Below are positions 32,129-41,192 of a stretch of DNA of 64,000 nt, piece after piece. The stretch is from Streptomyces sp. NBC_01775 (GTDB taxonomy: Bacteria; Actinomycetota; Actinomycetes; Streptomycetales; Streptomycetaceae), in contig NZ_CP109104.1 of assembly GCF_035917675.1 (NCBI RefSeq), forward strand, positions 7,254,001 through 7,318,000, read 5' to 3'. How positions within the stretch are numbered: the stretch's first letter is position 1; each line of letters opens with the position of its first letter. A program made the position numbers and the translations under genes. The notes under the pieces are model-generated. The model had not been told where the DNA came from and searched no databases. It worked only from the letters and a program-made list of their open reading frames with translations.

Positions 32129-34717
32129 TCACCCCGCAGCGGCCTCCCGCACCCGCAACGCCCGCCGCAGATCATCCAGATGGTCCGCCACGCGACGCCG
32201 CAGCGCCGGCACCGGGGACTTCGAAGCCAGACACGCCTCACCCCGCGCCAGCATCCCCCCGTCCACCCACGTCACAGGGAACGCGTGACGCCCCACCACC
32301 TCCGCCATCGAAGGACCACGACGCGCCGCCACCCGAACCGCGTCCTCGAAAAACCGCGCCGCGTACTCCTCCAGCAACGCCGCCTGCTCCGGCTGCCAGA
32401 ACCCCTGAGCCGTCGCCGTGAACAGATAGTTCGACAGCGCGTCCCCAGGACCGAACATCGCCTCCCAGGCCACCGCCTTCCCCGACGCACTCGGCAAGGC
32501 CGCCAGACAGCGAGCCGCACCCTCCTCACCCGTCGCACTCCGATCGGCGGCCCGCGCCTCCTCGATCTCCTCAAGCCCCACGGCCCCCAGCACCGACAAC
32601 CGCAACAACAGCCGCCAGCCCAACTCCGCGTCCAGCACCGGCCCACCCGGCACCTCACCGGCCGCACGCCACGCCGCCAGCTCCCCGGCCTCCGTCGCAC
32701 CGTCGATGAAGTACCGCACCGCCGTCAGCCGCAGCCCCGCGTCCGAACCCCCCGAACCCGAACCCCCCGAACCCGAACCCCCCGAACCCGAACCCCCCGA
32801 ACCCGCGCCCCCCGAAGCCGACTCCCGCGTACGCTCCAGCAACTCCCCGCACACCTGCGAGATCAGCCCCAGCGCCTCCGCACGCGCGTCCGGCTCCAGA
32901 AAACGATCCGCCACCTGACCACGCGCGAACGCCAGCACACCCTGCACCACCGCGTTGTCCGTCTCCAGCGGCAGATGCTCCCGCGCCACCCGCACGTACT
33001 CCAGCGGCGACAGCTCCCCGTCACGCACCATGTCCCGAGCCGCGTTCCACACCACCGAACGCGACAACTGCCCCGGCAGCCCCGACAACGACGCACACAC
33101 CGTCTCCCACGAGACCCGGTCCAGCCGGACCTTCGCATATGTCAGATCCAGGTCGTTGACCAGCACCAGATCCGGCCGCGGGCCCTCCAGCGTCACCGTC
33201 AGCCGGCCACCCCCGGCCGGTACGTCCCGCTCCAGACGCTCCCGAAGCACCAGCCGCCGCTCATCCGCCGGCGCCTTGTCGTACAGCCCCAACGCCAGCC
33301 GATGCGGCCTGCTGCCCCGATGCTCAAGATCCACATACCACCGCCGCTCCGCCGACTCCCCGACCCGCGGCACCAGCGTGTCCACACCCGTCGTCCGCAG
33401 CCAGCTCTCCGCCCACGCCCGCACATCCCGGTCCGAGGCCCGCGCCAGCGAGTCCACGAAATCGGCCAGCGTCGCATTGCCGAAACGGTGCCGCGCGAAA
33501 TGGCCGTTGATCCCCGCCAGGAAGCTCTTCTCACCCAGCCACGCCACCAGCTGACGCAGCGCCGAGGCACCCTTGGCGTAGGAGATCCCGTCGAAGTTCT
33601 GCCGCGCCGCCGTCGTGTCCGGCACCGCCTCCGAAGCCGGCGCCACCGGATGCGTCGAGTGCCGCTCATCCGCGTCATAGCCCCAGCTCTTGCGGGACAC
33701 CGCGAAGTCCGTCCACGTATCCGTGAACCGCGTCGCCTCGCTCAGCACCTGATAGCCCATGTACTCCGCGAACGACTCGTTCAGCCAGATGTCGTCCCAC
33801 CAGCGCAGCGTCACCAGATCGCCGAACCACATGTGCGCCATCTCGTGCGCGATCACCATGCCGCGCGTCTGCCGCTCGGTGTCCGTGACCGCCGAGCGGT
33901 GGATGAACTCGTCCCGGAAGGTCACCAGCCCCGGATTCTCCATCGCACCCGAGCTGAACTCCGGCACGAACGCCTGGTCGTAGGAGTCGAACGGATACGG
34001 CTCGTCGAAGATCTCGTGGTACCGGTCGAAACAGCGGCGCGTGATGTCCAGCAACTCCGCCGCGTCCGCCTCCAGATACGCTCCCAGCGACTTGCGCACA
34101 TGCAGCCCGAACGGCAGCCCCGCGTGCTCCGTGCGCACCGAGTGGAACGGACCCGCCGTCACCGCCATCAGATACGTACTGATCGGCGGGGTCGGCGCGC
34201 ACTCCCAACGCCCGCCGCCCGCCCGCTTGGCCACCCCGTTCCCCAGCACCGTCCAGTCCTCGGGCGCGGTCACCGTCACCCGGAACTCCGCCTTCAGATC
34301 CGGCTGGTCGAAGCAGGCGAACACCAGCGGCGCGTCCGACATGCAGCACATCGTGTACACATACGTCCGGCCGTCCTCGGGATCCGTGAAGCGGTGCATG
34401 CCCTCGCCCACCCGCGAGTACGGCATCTCCGCCTCGACACGCAGCTCGTGCTCCCCCTCCGCGAGCCGGCGCAGCGGCAGCCGGCCCTCGCGCAGCTCGC
34501 CGGGGTCGATCGCCACCCCGTCGAGCTCGGCCGCCACCAGCGTGACCGGCCGCACCTCGACGAACGTGTCCGCCCCCGCCTCTCGCACGGCGAACCGCAC
34601 GACGGTCGTGGACCCGAAGACGTCCTCCCCACGCGTCAGATCGAGATCGACCGCATACTGCTGCACCTGGAGAACCTGGGCTCGGCTCTGCGCGTCCTCG
34701 CGCGTCAACACGGACAT
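32129..34717 (-). CDS. pepN: aminopeptidase N (M1 family)
   Basis: This cytoplasmic zinc aminopeptidase removes N-terminal residues from peptides. The 862-residue protein shows the exopeptidase motif S-G-A-M-E-N-P-G and the zinc site H-E-M-A-H-M-W-F-G-D with the third ligand Glu in W-L-N-E-S-F-A-E-Y. The catalytic Tyr region and the long helical C-terminal domain (ERAP1-like) follow. A G-G-S-G-S tandem repeat lies in the helical domain (15-bp minisatellite at 32744-32808), probably a surface loop. Met at 34717 (M-S-V-L-T-R-E-D) gives the usual family start; in-frame ATGs at 34726 and 34741 are alternatives, and no strong Shine-Dalgarno is visible. Confidence 0.95.
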   Translation of the reverse strand: MSVLTREDAQSRAQVLQVQQYAVDLDLTRGEDVFGSTTVVRFAVREAGADTFVEVRPVTLVAAELDGVAIDPGELREGRLPLRRLAEGEHELRVEAEMPYSRVGEGMHRFTDPEDGRTYVYTMCCMSDAPLVFACFDQPDLKAEFRVTVTAPEDWTVLGNGVAKRAGGGRWECAPTPPISTYLMAVTAGPFHSVRTEHAGLPFGLHVRKSLGAYLEADAAELLDITRRCFDRYHEIFDEPYPFDSYDQAFVPEFSSGAMENPGLVTFRDEFIHRSAVTDTERQTRGMVIAHEMAHMWFGDLVTLRWWDDIWLNESFAEYMGYQVLSEATRFTDTWTDFAVSRKSWGYDADERHSTHPVAPASEAVPDTTAARQNFDGISYAKGASALRQLVAWLGEKSFLAGINGHFARHRFGNATLADFVDSLARASDRDVRAWAESWLRTTGVDTLVPRVGESAERRWYVDLEHRGSRPHRLALGLYDKAPADERRLVLRERLERDVPAGGGRLTVTLEGPRPDLVLVNDLDLTYAKVRLDRVSWETVCASLSGLPGQLSRSVVWNAARDMVRDGELSPLEYVRVAREHLPLETDNAVVQGVLAFARGQVADRFLEPDARAEALGLISQVCGELLERTRESASGGAGSGGSGSGGSGSGGSGSGGSDAGLRLTAVRYFIDGATEAGELAAWRAAGEVPGGPVLDAELGWRLLLRLSVLGAVGLEEIEEARAADRSATGEEGAARCLAALPSASGKAVAWEAMFGPGDALSNYLFTATAQGFWQPEQAALLEEYAARFFEDAVRVAARRGPSMAEVVGRHAFPVTWVDGGMLARGEACLASKSPVPALRRRVADHLDDLRRALRVREAAAG
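32744..32808. repeat. 15-bp coding minisatellite in pepN
   Basis: About four copies of GAACCCCCCGAACCC-type units encode G-G-S-G-S repeats on the minus strand. In-frame, nearly perfect, and so likely to vary in copy number between strains. Confidence 0.9.
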
Positions 34718-34830
34718 GCGCGCCATAGTGCCGTACGTCACTTATGGGCGCATCAGGGCGTCAACGCTCGTGTCCCGATCGGTGCTTGGGCCCCGATCGG
34801 GCGCGGGATCCAATCGCTGCTCGGGGCCGC

Positions 34831-35604
34831 TCAGTGCTTGGGCCCGATGTGGCGGTCCATCATTGCTACGGAGGGTTTGCGGGCGACGGAGAGCGTGTAG
34901 GCGCCCTTGCGACTGCGGCTGCTGGTCCACTCGATGCCAAGGGTGCCGAGCGTCTTGCCATAGAGCCGCGCGATGTCGACGGACTTGTTGGTGAAGAAGT
35001 ACCTCGGATACTCGTAGCGCCTCCGGATGCCGCCGACCGTTTTCGTCGTCCAGTTGGTGATCCGGCACCCGTCGGAGTGCACCAGGCCCCGGACCAGTTC
35101 CCATGGATGCGCGTCCACGATCTCCCGCTGCCAGGGCTCCAGTACGATCCGGCGCTCGTGCTTCTTGCCGGGGCCGTGCTGGGGAAAGAGGCAGGGCCAG
35201 TGGTTGGAATAAGCGGTGACGGCCACACAGCCCGGAGCCTGGACGCGGTTGACGCTATTGTCCGGCCGTACGGCGCGTATGGCGCGCTCGCACTCTTCGA
35301 TGAGCCCGGGCCAGGCGTCCGCGCACGAGACGCGGAGCGTGTAGGTGCGGGCCAGGCGGCTGACGCAGCCGTCGCCAAGGTAGAGGCCCAGCAGATAGCT
35401 GTAGGCGCTGGGGTCCTCGGGCGACCGGGGAGGGGACGAGCAGCGGGGGCAGGTGCTCTTCGGGGACAGCGGGTGCAGCCGCTGCTGCCAGGAACGGAGC
35501 GACCAGCGGGAGATGCCGGTCTCCTTGCTCACGGAATTGAGGCTGCGCCCCTGGGTGACCAGGGCGAGGGCGCGCTCGCGGGTGGCGATCTCGTACATGG
35601 GCAC
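34831..35604 (-). CDS. LAGLIDADG-type endonuclease-like protein with N-terminal HTH
   Basis: The 257-residue protein starts with a helix-turn-helix (R-S-L-N-S-V-S-K-E-T-G-I-S-R-W-S-L-R-S-W). A C-P-R-C half zinc motif follows, then two LAGLIDADG-like helices (Y-L-L-G-L-Y-L-G-D-G at about residue 70 and L-V-R-G-L-V-H-S-D-G at about 175), each ending in the acidic residue that would bind metal. The paired motifs and spacing fit a single-chain homing endonuclease fold. Some actinobacterial proteins of this build are annotated as regulators, so nuclease activity is not assured. It lies 104 bp from the tRNA gene. ATG 35604; a second Met two codons later is possible. Confidence 0.7.
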   Translation of the reverse strand: MPMYEIATRERALALVTQGRSLNSVSKETGISRWSLRSWQQRLHPLSPKSTCPRCSSPPRSPEDPSAYSYLLGLYLGDGCVSRLARTYTLRVSCADAWPGLIEECERAIRAVRPDNSVNRVQAPGCVAVTAYSNHWPCLFPQHGPGKKHERRIVLEPWQREIVDAHPWELVRGLVHSDGCRITNWTTKTVGGIRRRYEYPRYFFTNKSVDIARLYGKTLGTLGIEWTSSRSRKGAYTLSVARKPSVAMMDRHIGPKH

Positions 35605-35708
35605 AGGATTCGATGACCCATGCGGATCGCGAGGCGTATCGAAGGCTCGTTCGCCCGATGTGGCGAAGTCAGCGCGTATCGGTTGTGACCTTGGAATCGA
35701 AGGTCAAG

Positions 35709-35783
35709 TGCCCCGGGTCGGACTCGAACCGACACTGTATGGGTTTTGAATCCATTGCCTCATGCCAATTGGGCTACCGGGGC
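35709..35783 (-). tRNA. tRNA with CAA anticodon (Leu by anticodon), short variable loop
   Basis: The minus strand folds as a 75-nt cloverleaf. The 7-bp acceptor is perfect (GCCCCGG/CCGGGGC). The D arm has GG in the loop and a C-A mismatch. The anticodon arm is ATGGA-TTCAAAA-CCCAT (anticodon CAA, A-C mismatch at the loop end). The variable loop is only 5 nt (ACAGT). The T arm is perfect (GTCGG-TTCGAGT-CCGAC), followed by discriminator A with no encoded CCA. Bacterial tRNA-Leu normally has a long (class II) variable arm, so identity should not be assumed from the anticodon alone. It is divergent from the ANTAR regulator gene. Confidence 0.85.
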
Positions 35784-35879
35784 CGGTAGAATCTAAGGCT
35801 AACGCCCACCCGCTGGGCCACTACTTTACAGGACCTGGGTAGGCTCGTACCTCCCACCTTTGCGTAAACGAGGAGCCCA

Positions 35880-36569
35880 GTGAGCGCCGCGGACGTCCCC
35901 GAGTCTGAGAGTGCAGAGAGTGCCGAGCCCATCGAGGCGGGCGCTGAGACAAGTGGTGGTGAGCATGTGCCTCCGGCCACGACCCGGGTCGTGATCGCGG
36001 AGGACGAGGCGCTGATCCGCATGGACCTCAAGGAGATGCTGGAGGAGGAGGGCTACACCGTCGTCGGCGAGGCCGGGGACGGGCAGGCCGCCGTCGAGCT
36101 GGCCCGCGAGCACCGCCCTGACCTGTGCATTCTCGATGTGAAGATGCCGGTCCTCGATGGCATCTCCGCAGCGGAGAAGATCGCCGAGGAGAGCATCGCG
36201 CCGGTGCTGATGCTGACCGCGTTCTCCCAGCGCGAGCTGGTCGAGCGCGCCCGGGACGCGGGCGCGATGGCGTATCTGGTGAAGCCGTTCAGCAAGAGTG
36301 ACGTGGTGCCGGCGATCGAGATGGCGGTCTCGCGGTTCACGGAGCTGAAGGCGCTGGAGTCGGAGGTCGCCGACCTCTCCCAGCGGCTGGAGACGCGCAA
36401 GCTGGTCGACAGGGCCAAGAGCGTGTTGCAGACCCAGTACGGGCTGACGGAGCCGGCGGCCTTCCGCTGGATCCAGAAGACGTCGATGGACCGCAGGCTC
36501 TCGATGCAGCAGGTCGCCGAGGCGGTCATCGCCGACGGCGAGGAGCGCAAGAAGCCGAAGGAACAGTAG
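35880..36569 (+). CDS. ANTAR-domain response regulator (PdtaR-like)
   Basis: The 229-residue protein has an acidic, disordered N-terminal ~35 residues and then a CheY-like receiver. Acidic pocket residues are in V-I-A-E-D-E-A-L-I-R, the phospho-acceptor Asp in L-C-I-L-D-V-K-M-P, then M-L-T-A-F-S and the switch Lys in Y-L-V-K-P-F. A C-terminal ANTAR domain (L-E-T-R-K-L-V-D-R-A-K-S-V-L, F-R-W-I-Q-K-T-S-M-D-R-R) follows. ANTAR proteins bind paired hairpins in nascent RNA and prevent termination. The partner kinase is not in this window. GTG 35880 has GAGGAG upstream. Confidence 0.95.
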   Translation: MSAADVPESESAESAEPIEAGAETSGGEHVPPATTRVVIAEDEALIRMDLKEMLEEEGYTVVGEAGDGQAAVELAREHRPDLCILDVKMPVLDGISAAEKIAEESIAPVLMLTAFSQRELVERARDAGAMAYLVKPFSKSDVVPAIEMAVSRFTELKALESEVADLSQRLETRKLVDRAKSVLQTQYGLTEPAAFRWIQKTSMDRRLSMQQVAEAVIADGEERKKPKEQ

Positions 36570-36596
36570 AGGCCGGCGGTCTCGGACCGAGGCGGC

Positions 36597-36642
36597 GCGC
36601 ACGGCGCGGGCGGGCCCACGGGTGCCCGTCCGCGCCGTGCGC
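36597..36642. terminator. bidirectional terminator between the ANTAR gene and livF
   Basis: GCGCACGGCGCGG (36597-36609) pairs exactly with CCGCGCCGTGCGC (36630-36642), and the stem continues inward with one G-U pair to about 19 bp around an 8-nt loop. It sits between two converging genes. Confidence 0.8.
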
Positions 36643-36646
36643 CGTC

Positions 36647-37359
36647 TCAGTCCTCCCCGAGGTACGCCTTGCGTACCGACTCGTCGTGCAGCAGCTCTTC
36701 GCCGGTGCCCGACAGGGAGATGGTGCCGATCTCCATCACGTGGCCGTGATCGGCCAGTGACAGCGCGGCCTGGGCGTTCTGCTCGACGAGCAGGATCGTG
36801 GTGCCCTGTGCCTTCAGCTCGCTGATCGTCGACATGATCTTCTGCATCATGATCGGCGAGAGTCCCATGGAAGGCTCGTCCAGCATCAGGAGCTTGGGCT
36901 GGGACATCAGCGCGCGCCCCATGGCGAGCATCTGCTGCTCGCCGCCGGAGAGGGTGCCGGCGGCTTGTCGGCGGCGTTCGCCGAGGATGGGGAAGCGCTC
37001 GTAGGCGCTGTTGATGTCCCGGGTGACGGCGTCGCCGTCCTTGCGGAGGAACGCGCCGAGCTGGAGGTTTTCCTCGATGCTGAGCCGGGGGAAGATCCTG
37101 CGGCCTTCGGGGGAGTGGGCCAGGCCCATGGAGACGATCTTGTGTGCGCCGACCCCGTTGAGCACCTGTCCGTCGAAGGTGATCTTTCCGGCGAGCGGTT
37201 TGAGCAGGCCGGAGAGGGTGCGCAGGGTGGTGGTCTTGCCGGCGCCGTTGGTGCCGATGAGGGTGACGACCTCGCCGGCCTCGACGGAGAACGAGATGCC
37301 TTTGACGGCCTCGATCTTGCCGTAGGCGACGCGGAGGTCCTCGACTTCGAGCAGGGCCA

Positions 37360-37360
<1 letters not shown>
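36647..37360 (-). CDS. livF: branched-chain amino acid ABC transporter ATP-binding protein
   Basis: The 237-residue ABC ATPase has Walker A G-T-N-G-A-G-K-T-T, signature L-S-G-G-E-Q-Q-M, Walker B L-L-M-L-D-E-P-S and the H-loop His typical of LivF (V-E-Q-N-A at the switch region). It hydrolyses ATP on the cytoplasmic face of the LivHM permease. Last gene of the livH-M-G-F unit, overlapping the livG stop by 1 nt. The bidirectional hairpin follows immediately. Confidence 0.95.
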
Positions 37361-38313
<953 letters not shown>

Positions 38314-38319
38314 CTCTTC

Positions 38320-40158
38320 TCATGCCTCCGTCTTGCTGAGGCCGGGGGTCGTTGCCGTGGGGACGTCGAGCTGTCCCGTTTCGTGGAATTCCAGCTGTTT
38401 GCGGCGGTCGGCGATGAGTCCTTCGGGCCGGAAGCGCATCAGGAGGATGAGGGCGATGCCGAAGAGCAGCAGCTGGTAGTCGGCCATGAACTGGAGCTTG
38501 GCCGGGATGAGGTAGAGCAGGGCCGCGCCGATGAGGGGGCCGGTGACGGTGCCCATGCCGCCGAGGATGACGGCGATGAGGAGGAACGCGGAGTTGGGCG
38601 GGGCGGTGTGGACGAATTTGTAGGACTCGGGGTTGACCGAGAACTCGACGTGGGCCAGTACCGTGCCGGCCATGCCGGCCAGGGTGGCGCCGAGTGCGAA
38701 GGCCATCAGTTTGAGCCGGAAGGCGTTGACGCCCATGGCGCGGGCGGCGGTCTCGTCCTCGCGGATGGCGATCCAGGCGCGGCCGATACGGGAGTTGTCG
38801 GAGCGTCGGAAGATGGTGACGACGATGGCGGTGAACACCAGCATGAGCAGGTAGTAGTTGGCGAATCTGCCCAGTTCGAAGCCGAGGATGGTGTGTGGCT
38901 CGCCGAGGTTGAAGCCGAAGATCTCCAGGTCGGGGATGTTGGGGACGCCGTTGGGCCCGTTGGTGACGTTGGGGCCGGAGTCGCCGTCGAGGTTCTGTAC
39001 GGAGATGCGGAAGATCTCACCGAAGCCGAGGGTGACGATGGCGAGGTAGTCGCCGTGCAGCCGCAGCGAGGGGAAGCCGATGATCAGGCCGAAGACGAGG
39101 GCGACGCCGGCGCCGAGGAGGACGGCGGCCCAGAAGGGCACATGGAACCCGAGTGGGGAGGTGTCGGCTCCGGAGACGAGTGCGGCGGTGTAGGCGCCGA
39201 CGCCGAGGAACGCGACGTAGCCGAGGTCGAGGATGCCGGCGAGGCCGACGACCATGTTGAGGCCGAGCGCGACGGTCGCGAAGATCAGCACGCTGACGGC
39301 GATGTTGGTGTAGGCCTCGTTGCTCTGGGTGATGGGGAAGAGCAGTGCGGCGACGAAGGCGGCGGCCAGGGTGACGTTGCGGTGCTTGGCCGCGATGGCG
39401 GACAGCCGTCGGGTCAGTCCGGCCCTGCCGAGCGCGGGTGCGGCGAAGGCGACCAGGAGGAGGAAGCCGATGAACGGCGGTCCGTCCTCGGCCTCGATGC
39501 CGTAGGCGAAGACGTACAGGCCCAGGGCGCAGGACGCGCAGATGACCAGGATCTCGGCCCAGCCGGGGAGGGGCGCCGGGGCGCCGGGCGCGGGTGCCTT
39601 GAGGGCGTGGACGAGCCGCTTCCACGGGTTGCTGCGCTCTTCGGTGAGGCCGGGGTCGGCCGGGGGCAGGTCGGTGGGGAGGGCGAGCGCTCCGACGAGG
39701 GCGAGGAGGGTGCCGGCGACTCCGATCCACATGCCGGGTTCGAAGTTGGCGAGGCCGCCGAGTTCGACGGCGATGGCGCCTGCTGTGTACCAGGTGGCGG
39801 CGAGGTTGGCCAGCGTCATCAGCAGCAGCGCGCTGTGTTTGCCGCCGGGGGTGAGCCAGCGCAGTCCGCGTACTCCGGCCCCGGCCAGCAGGAGTGTGGC
39901 GGTGAGGATGGAGGCGGCGACGGTGAGGAGCTGGAGCCCGGCCGGGTAGAAGGCGACCGTCAGGTCGCCGGGGAATTCGGCCGTCCATGTCCAGGCGAGC
40001 ATGGTGCTGGCGAAGGAGATGACGGCGCCGGCGCCGACGAGGATCCGGCCGAGTTTGCGGCTGGTGTACGGGTCGGGGCTGAGGGGCAGGGGTGGTGCGC
40101 CCGCTGTGGAGGTGCGGGGGGCGGTGGTGTCCGCTTCGGTGGTGTGGTCGGTGGTCAT
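38320..40158 (-). CDS. livM: branched-chain amino acid ABC transporter permease
   Basis: The 612-residue membrane protein is far longer than the ~320-residue LivM core. The core is the C-terminal half (G-L-N-M-V-V-G-L-A-G-I-L-D-L-G-Y-V-A-F, then the E-A-A-like loop A-W-I-A-I-R-E-D-E-T-A-A-R). The N-terminal ~270 residues add about seven hydrophobic segments in two blocks separated by a hydrophilic loop. I believe long LivM forms of this kind are usual in Streptomyces, but the job of the extension is unknown. ATG 40158 starts 5 nt after the livH stop. Confidence 0.93.
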   Translation of the reverse strand: MTTDHTTEADTTAPRTSTAGAPPLPLSPDPYTSRKLGRILVGAGAVISFASTMLAWTWTAEFPGDLTVAFYPAGLQLLTVAASILTATLLLAGAGVRGLRWLTPGGKHSALLLMTLANLAATWYTAGAIAVELGGLANFEPGMWIGVAGTLLALVGALALPTDLPPADPGLTEERSNPWKRLVHALKAPAPGAPAPLPGWAEILVICASCALGLYVFAYGIEAEDGPPFIGFLLLVAFAAPALGRAGLTRRLSAIAAKHRNVTLAAAFVAALLFPITQSNEAYTNIAVSVLIFATVALGLNMVVGLAGILDLGYVAFLGVGAYTAALVSGADTSPLGFHVPFWAAVLLGAGVALVFGLIIGFPSLRLHGDYLAIVTLGFGEIFRISVQNLDGDSGPNVTNGPNGVPNIPDLEIFGFNLGEPHTILGFELGRFANYYLLMLVFTAIVVTIFRRSDNSRIGRAWIAIREDETAARAMGVNAFRLKLMAFALGATLAGMAGTVLAHVEFSVNPESYKFVHTAPPNSAFLLIAVILGGMGTVTGPLIGAALLYLIPAKLQFMADYQLLLFGIALILLMRFRPEGLIADRRKQLEFHETGQLDVPTATTPGLSKTEA

Positions 40159-40163
40159 GGATA

Positions 40164-41093
40164 TCACGCCCGATCCGCGAGGCGTTCGCCGAGAAGCCCC
40201 TGGGGTCGTAGCAGCAGGACCAGGATGAGCAGGATGAAGGCCCATACGTCCTTCCACGATCCGCCGCCGAACTGTTCCATTCCGGGGATGTTTCCGATGT
40301 AGGCGGTGGCCATGGCCTCGGCGACGCCGAGGACGAGGCCGCCGACCATGGCGCCGTAGATGTTGCCGATGCCGCCGAGGACGGCGGCGGTGAAGGCTTT
40401 GAGTCCCGCGATGAAGCCCATGCGGAAGCTCACTTCGCCGGTCTTGAAGCCCTGTGCGATGGCGGCGACGGCGGCGAAGGCGGCGCCGATGGCGAAGGCC
40501 ATGACGATGATGCGGTCGGTGTTGATGCCCATCAGCTTCGCGGTGTCGGGGTCCTGCGAAGTGGCCTGCATGGCGCGGCCGGTGCGGGTCTTGGCGACGA
40601 AGAGGCCGAGCGCGATCATGCACACGGGTGCCGAGATGTAGATGAACAGGTCTTCGCGGGAGAGAGTGACGAAGCCGAGGTCGAAGTCGGCGCCGGTGAA
40701 CTGCGGGAAGGGGCGGGCCTTCTTGGCGTCGGGGTAGAAGGACCAGACGGCCTGCTGGAGCGCGAGGGAGAGGCCGATCGCGGTGATCAGCGGGGAGAGC
40801 CGTGGTCCTCCGCGCAGCGGCCGGTAGGCGAAGCGTTCGGCGCCGACGCCGACGAGCGTGGCGCAGACGACGCCGAGAAGGATCATGAGGGGCAGGGCGA
40901 TGGTGAGTCCTGTGCCGTCGGGCAGCCACAGGTAGGCGGTCAGCGCGCCGAAGCCGCCGATCATGAATATCTCGCCGTGGGCGAAGTTGATGAGCTGGAC
41001 GATGCCGTAGACCATCGTGTACCCGATCGCGATGAGACCGTACAACGCGCCGAGTGCGAGGCCGTTCGCCAGCTGATCCGGCAGATCTTGCAC
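40164..41093 (-). CDS. livH: branched-chain amino acid ABC transporter permease
   Basis: The 309-residue permease has about eight membrane segments and the LivH features G-L-A-L-G-A-L-Y-G-L-I-A-I-G-Y-T-M-V-Y-G-I and the ATPase-contact loop R-T-G-R-A-M-Q-A-T-S-Q-D-P-D-T-A. It pairs with LivM to form the channel. GTG 41093 start. It lies downstream of livK across a stem-loop, so permease genes are expected to be transcribed less than the binding protein. Confidence 0.95.
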   Translation of the reverse strand: MQDLPDQLANGLALGALYGLIAIGYTMVYGIVQLINFAHGEIFMIGGFGALTAYLWLPDGTGLTIALPLMILLGVVCATLVGVGAERFAYRPLRGGPRLSPLITAIGLSLALQQAVWSFYPDAKKARPFPQFTGADFDLGFVTLSREDLFIYISAPVCMIALGLFVAKTRTGRAMQATSQDPDTAKLMGINTDRIIVMAFAIGAAFAAVAAIAQGFKTGEVSFRMGFIAGLKAFTAAVLGGIGNIYGAMVGGLVLGVAEAMATAYIGNIPGMEQFGGGSWKDVWAFILLILVLLLRPQGLLGERLADRA

Positions 41094-41127
41094 CGGGTGT
41101 CCTCCGGGGATGTGTCAGATACGGCTG

Positions 41128-41156
41128 CGCGGGGGCGCTTGGGGCGCCCCCGCGCG
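41128..41156. terminator. attenuating hairpin between livK and livH
   Basis: GCGCGGGGGCGC (41128-41139) pairs exactly with GCGCCCCCGCGC (41145-41156) around a 5-nt loop. Located in the 99-bp gap between the binding-protein and permease genes, it probably ends or stabilises most livK transcripts. Confidence 0.7.
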
Positions 41157-41192
41157 GCAGTGAGATTTGGTTGGGGCGGGTGGGGAGGGGGG

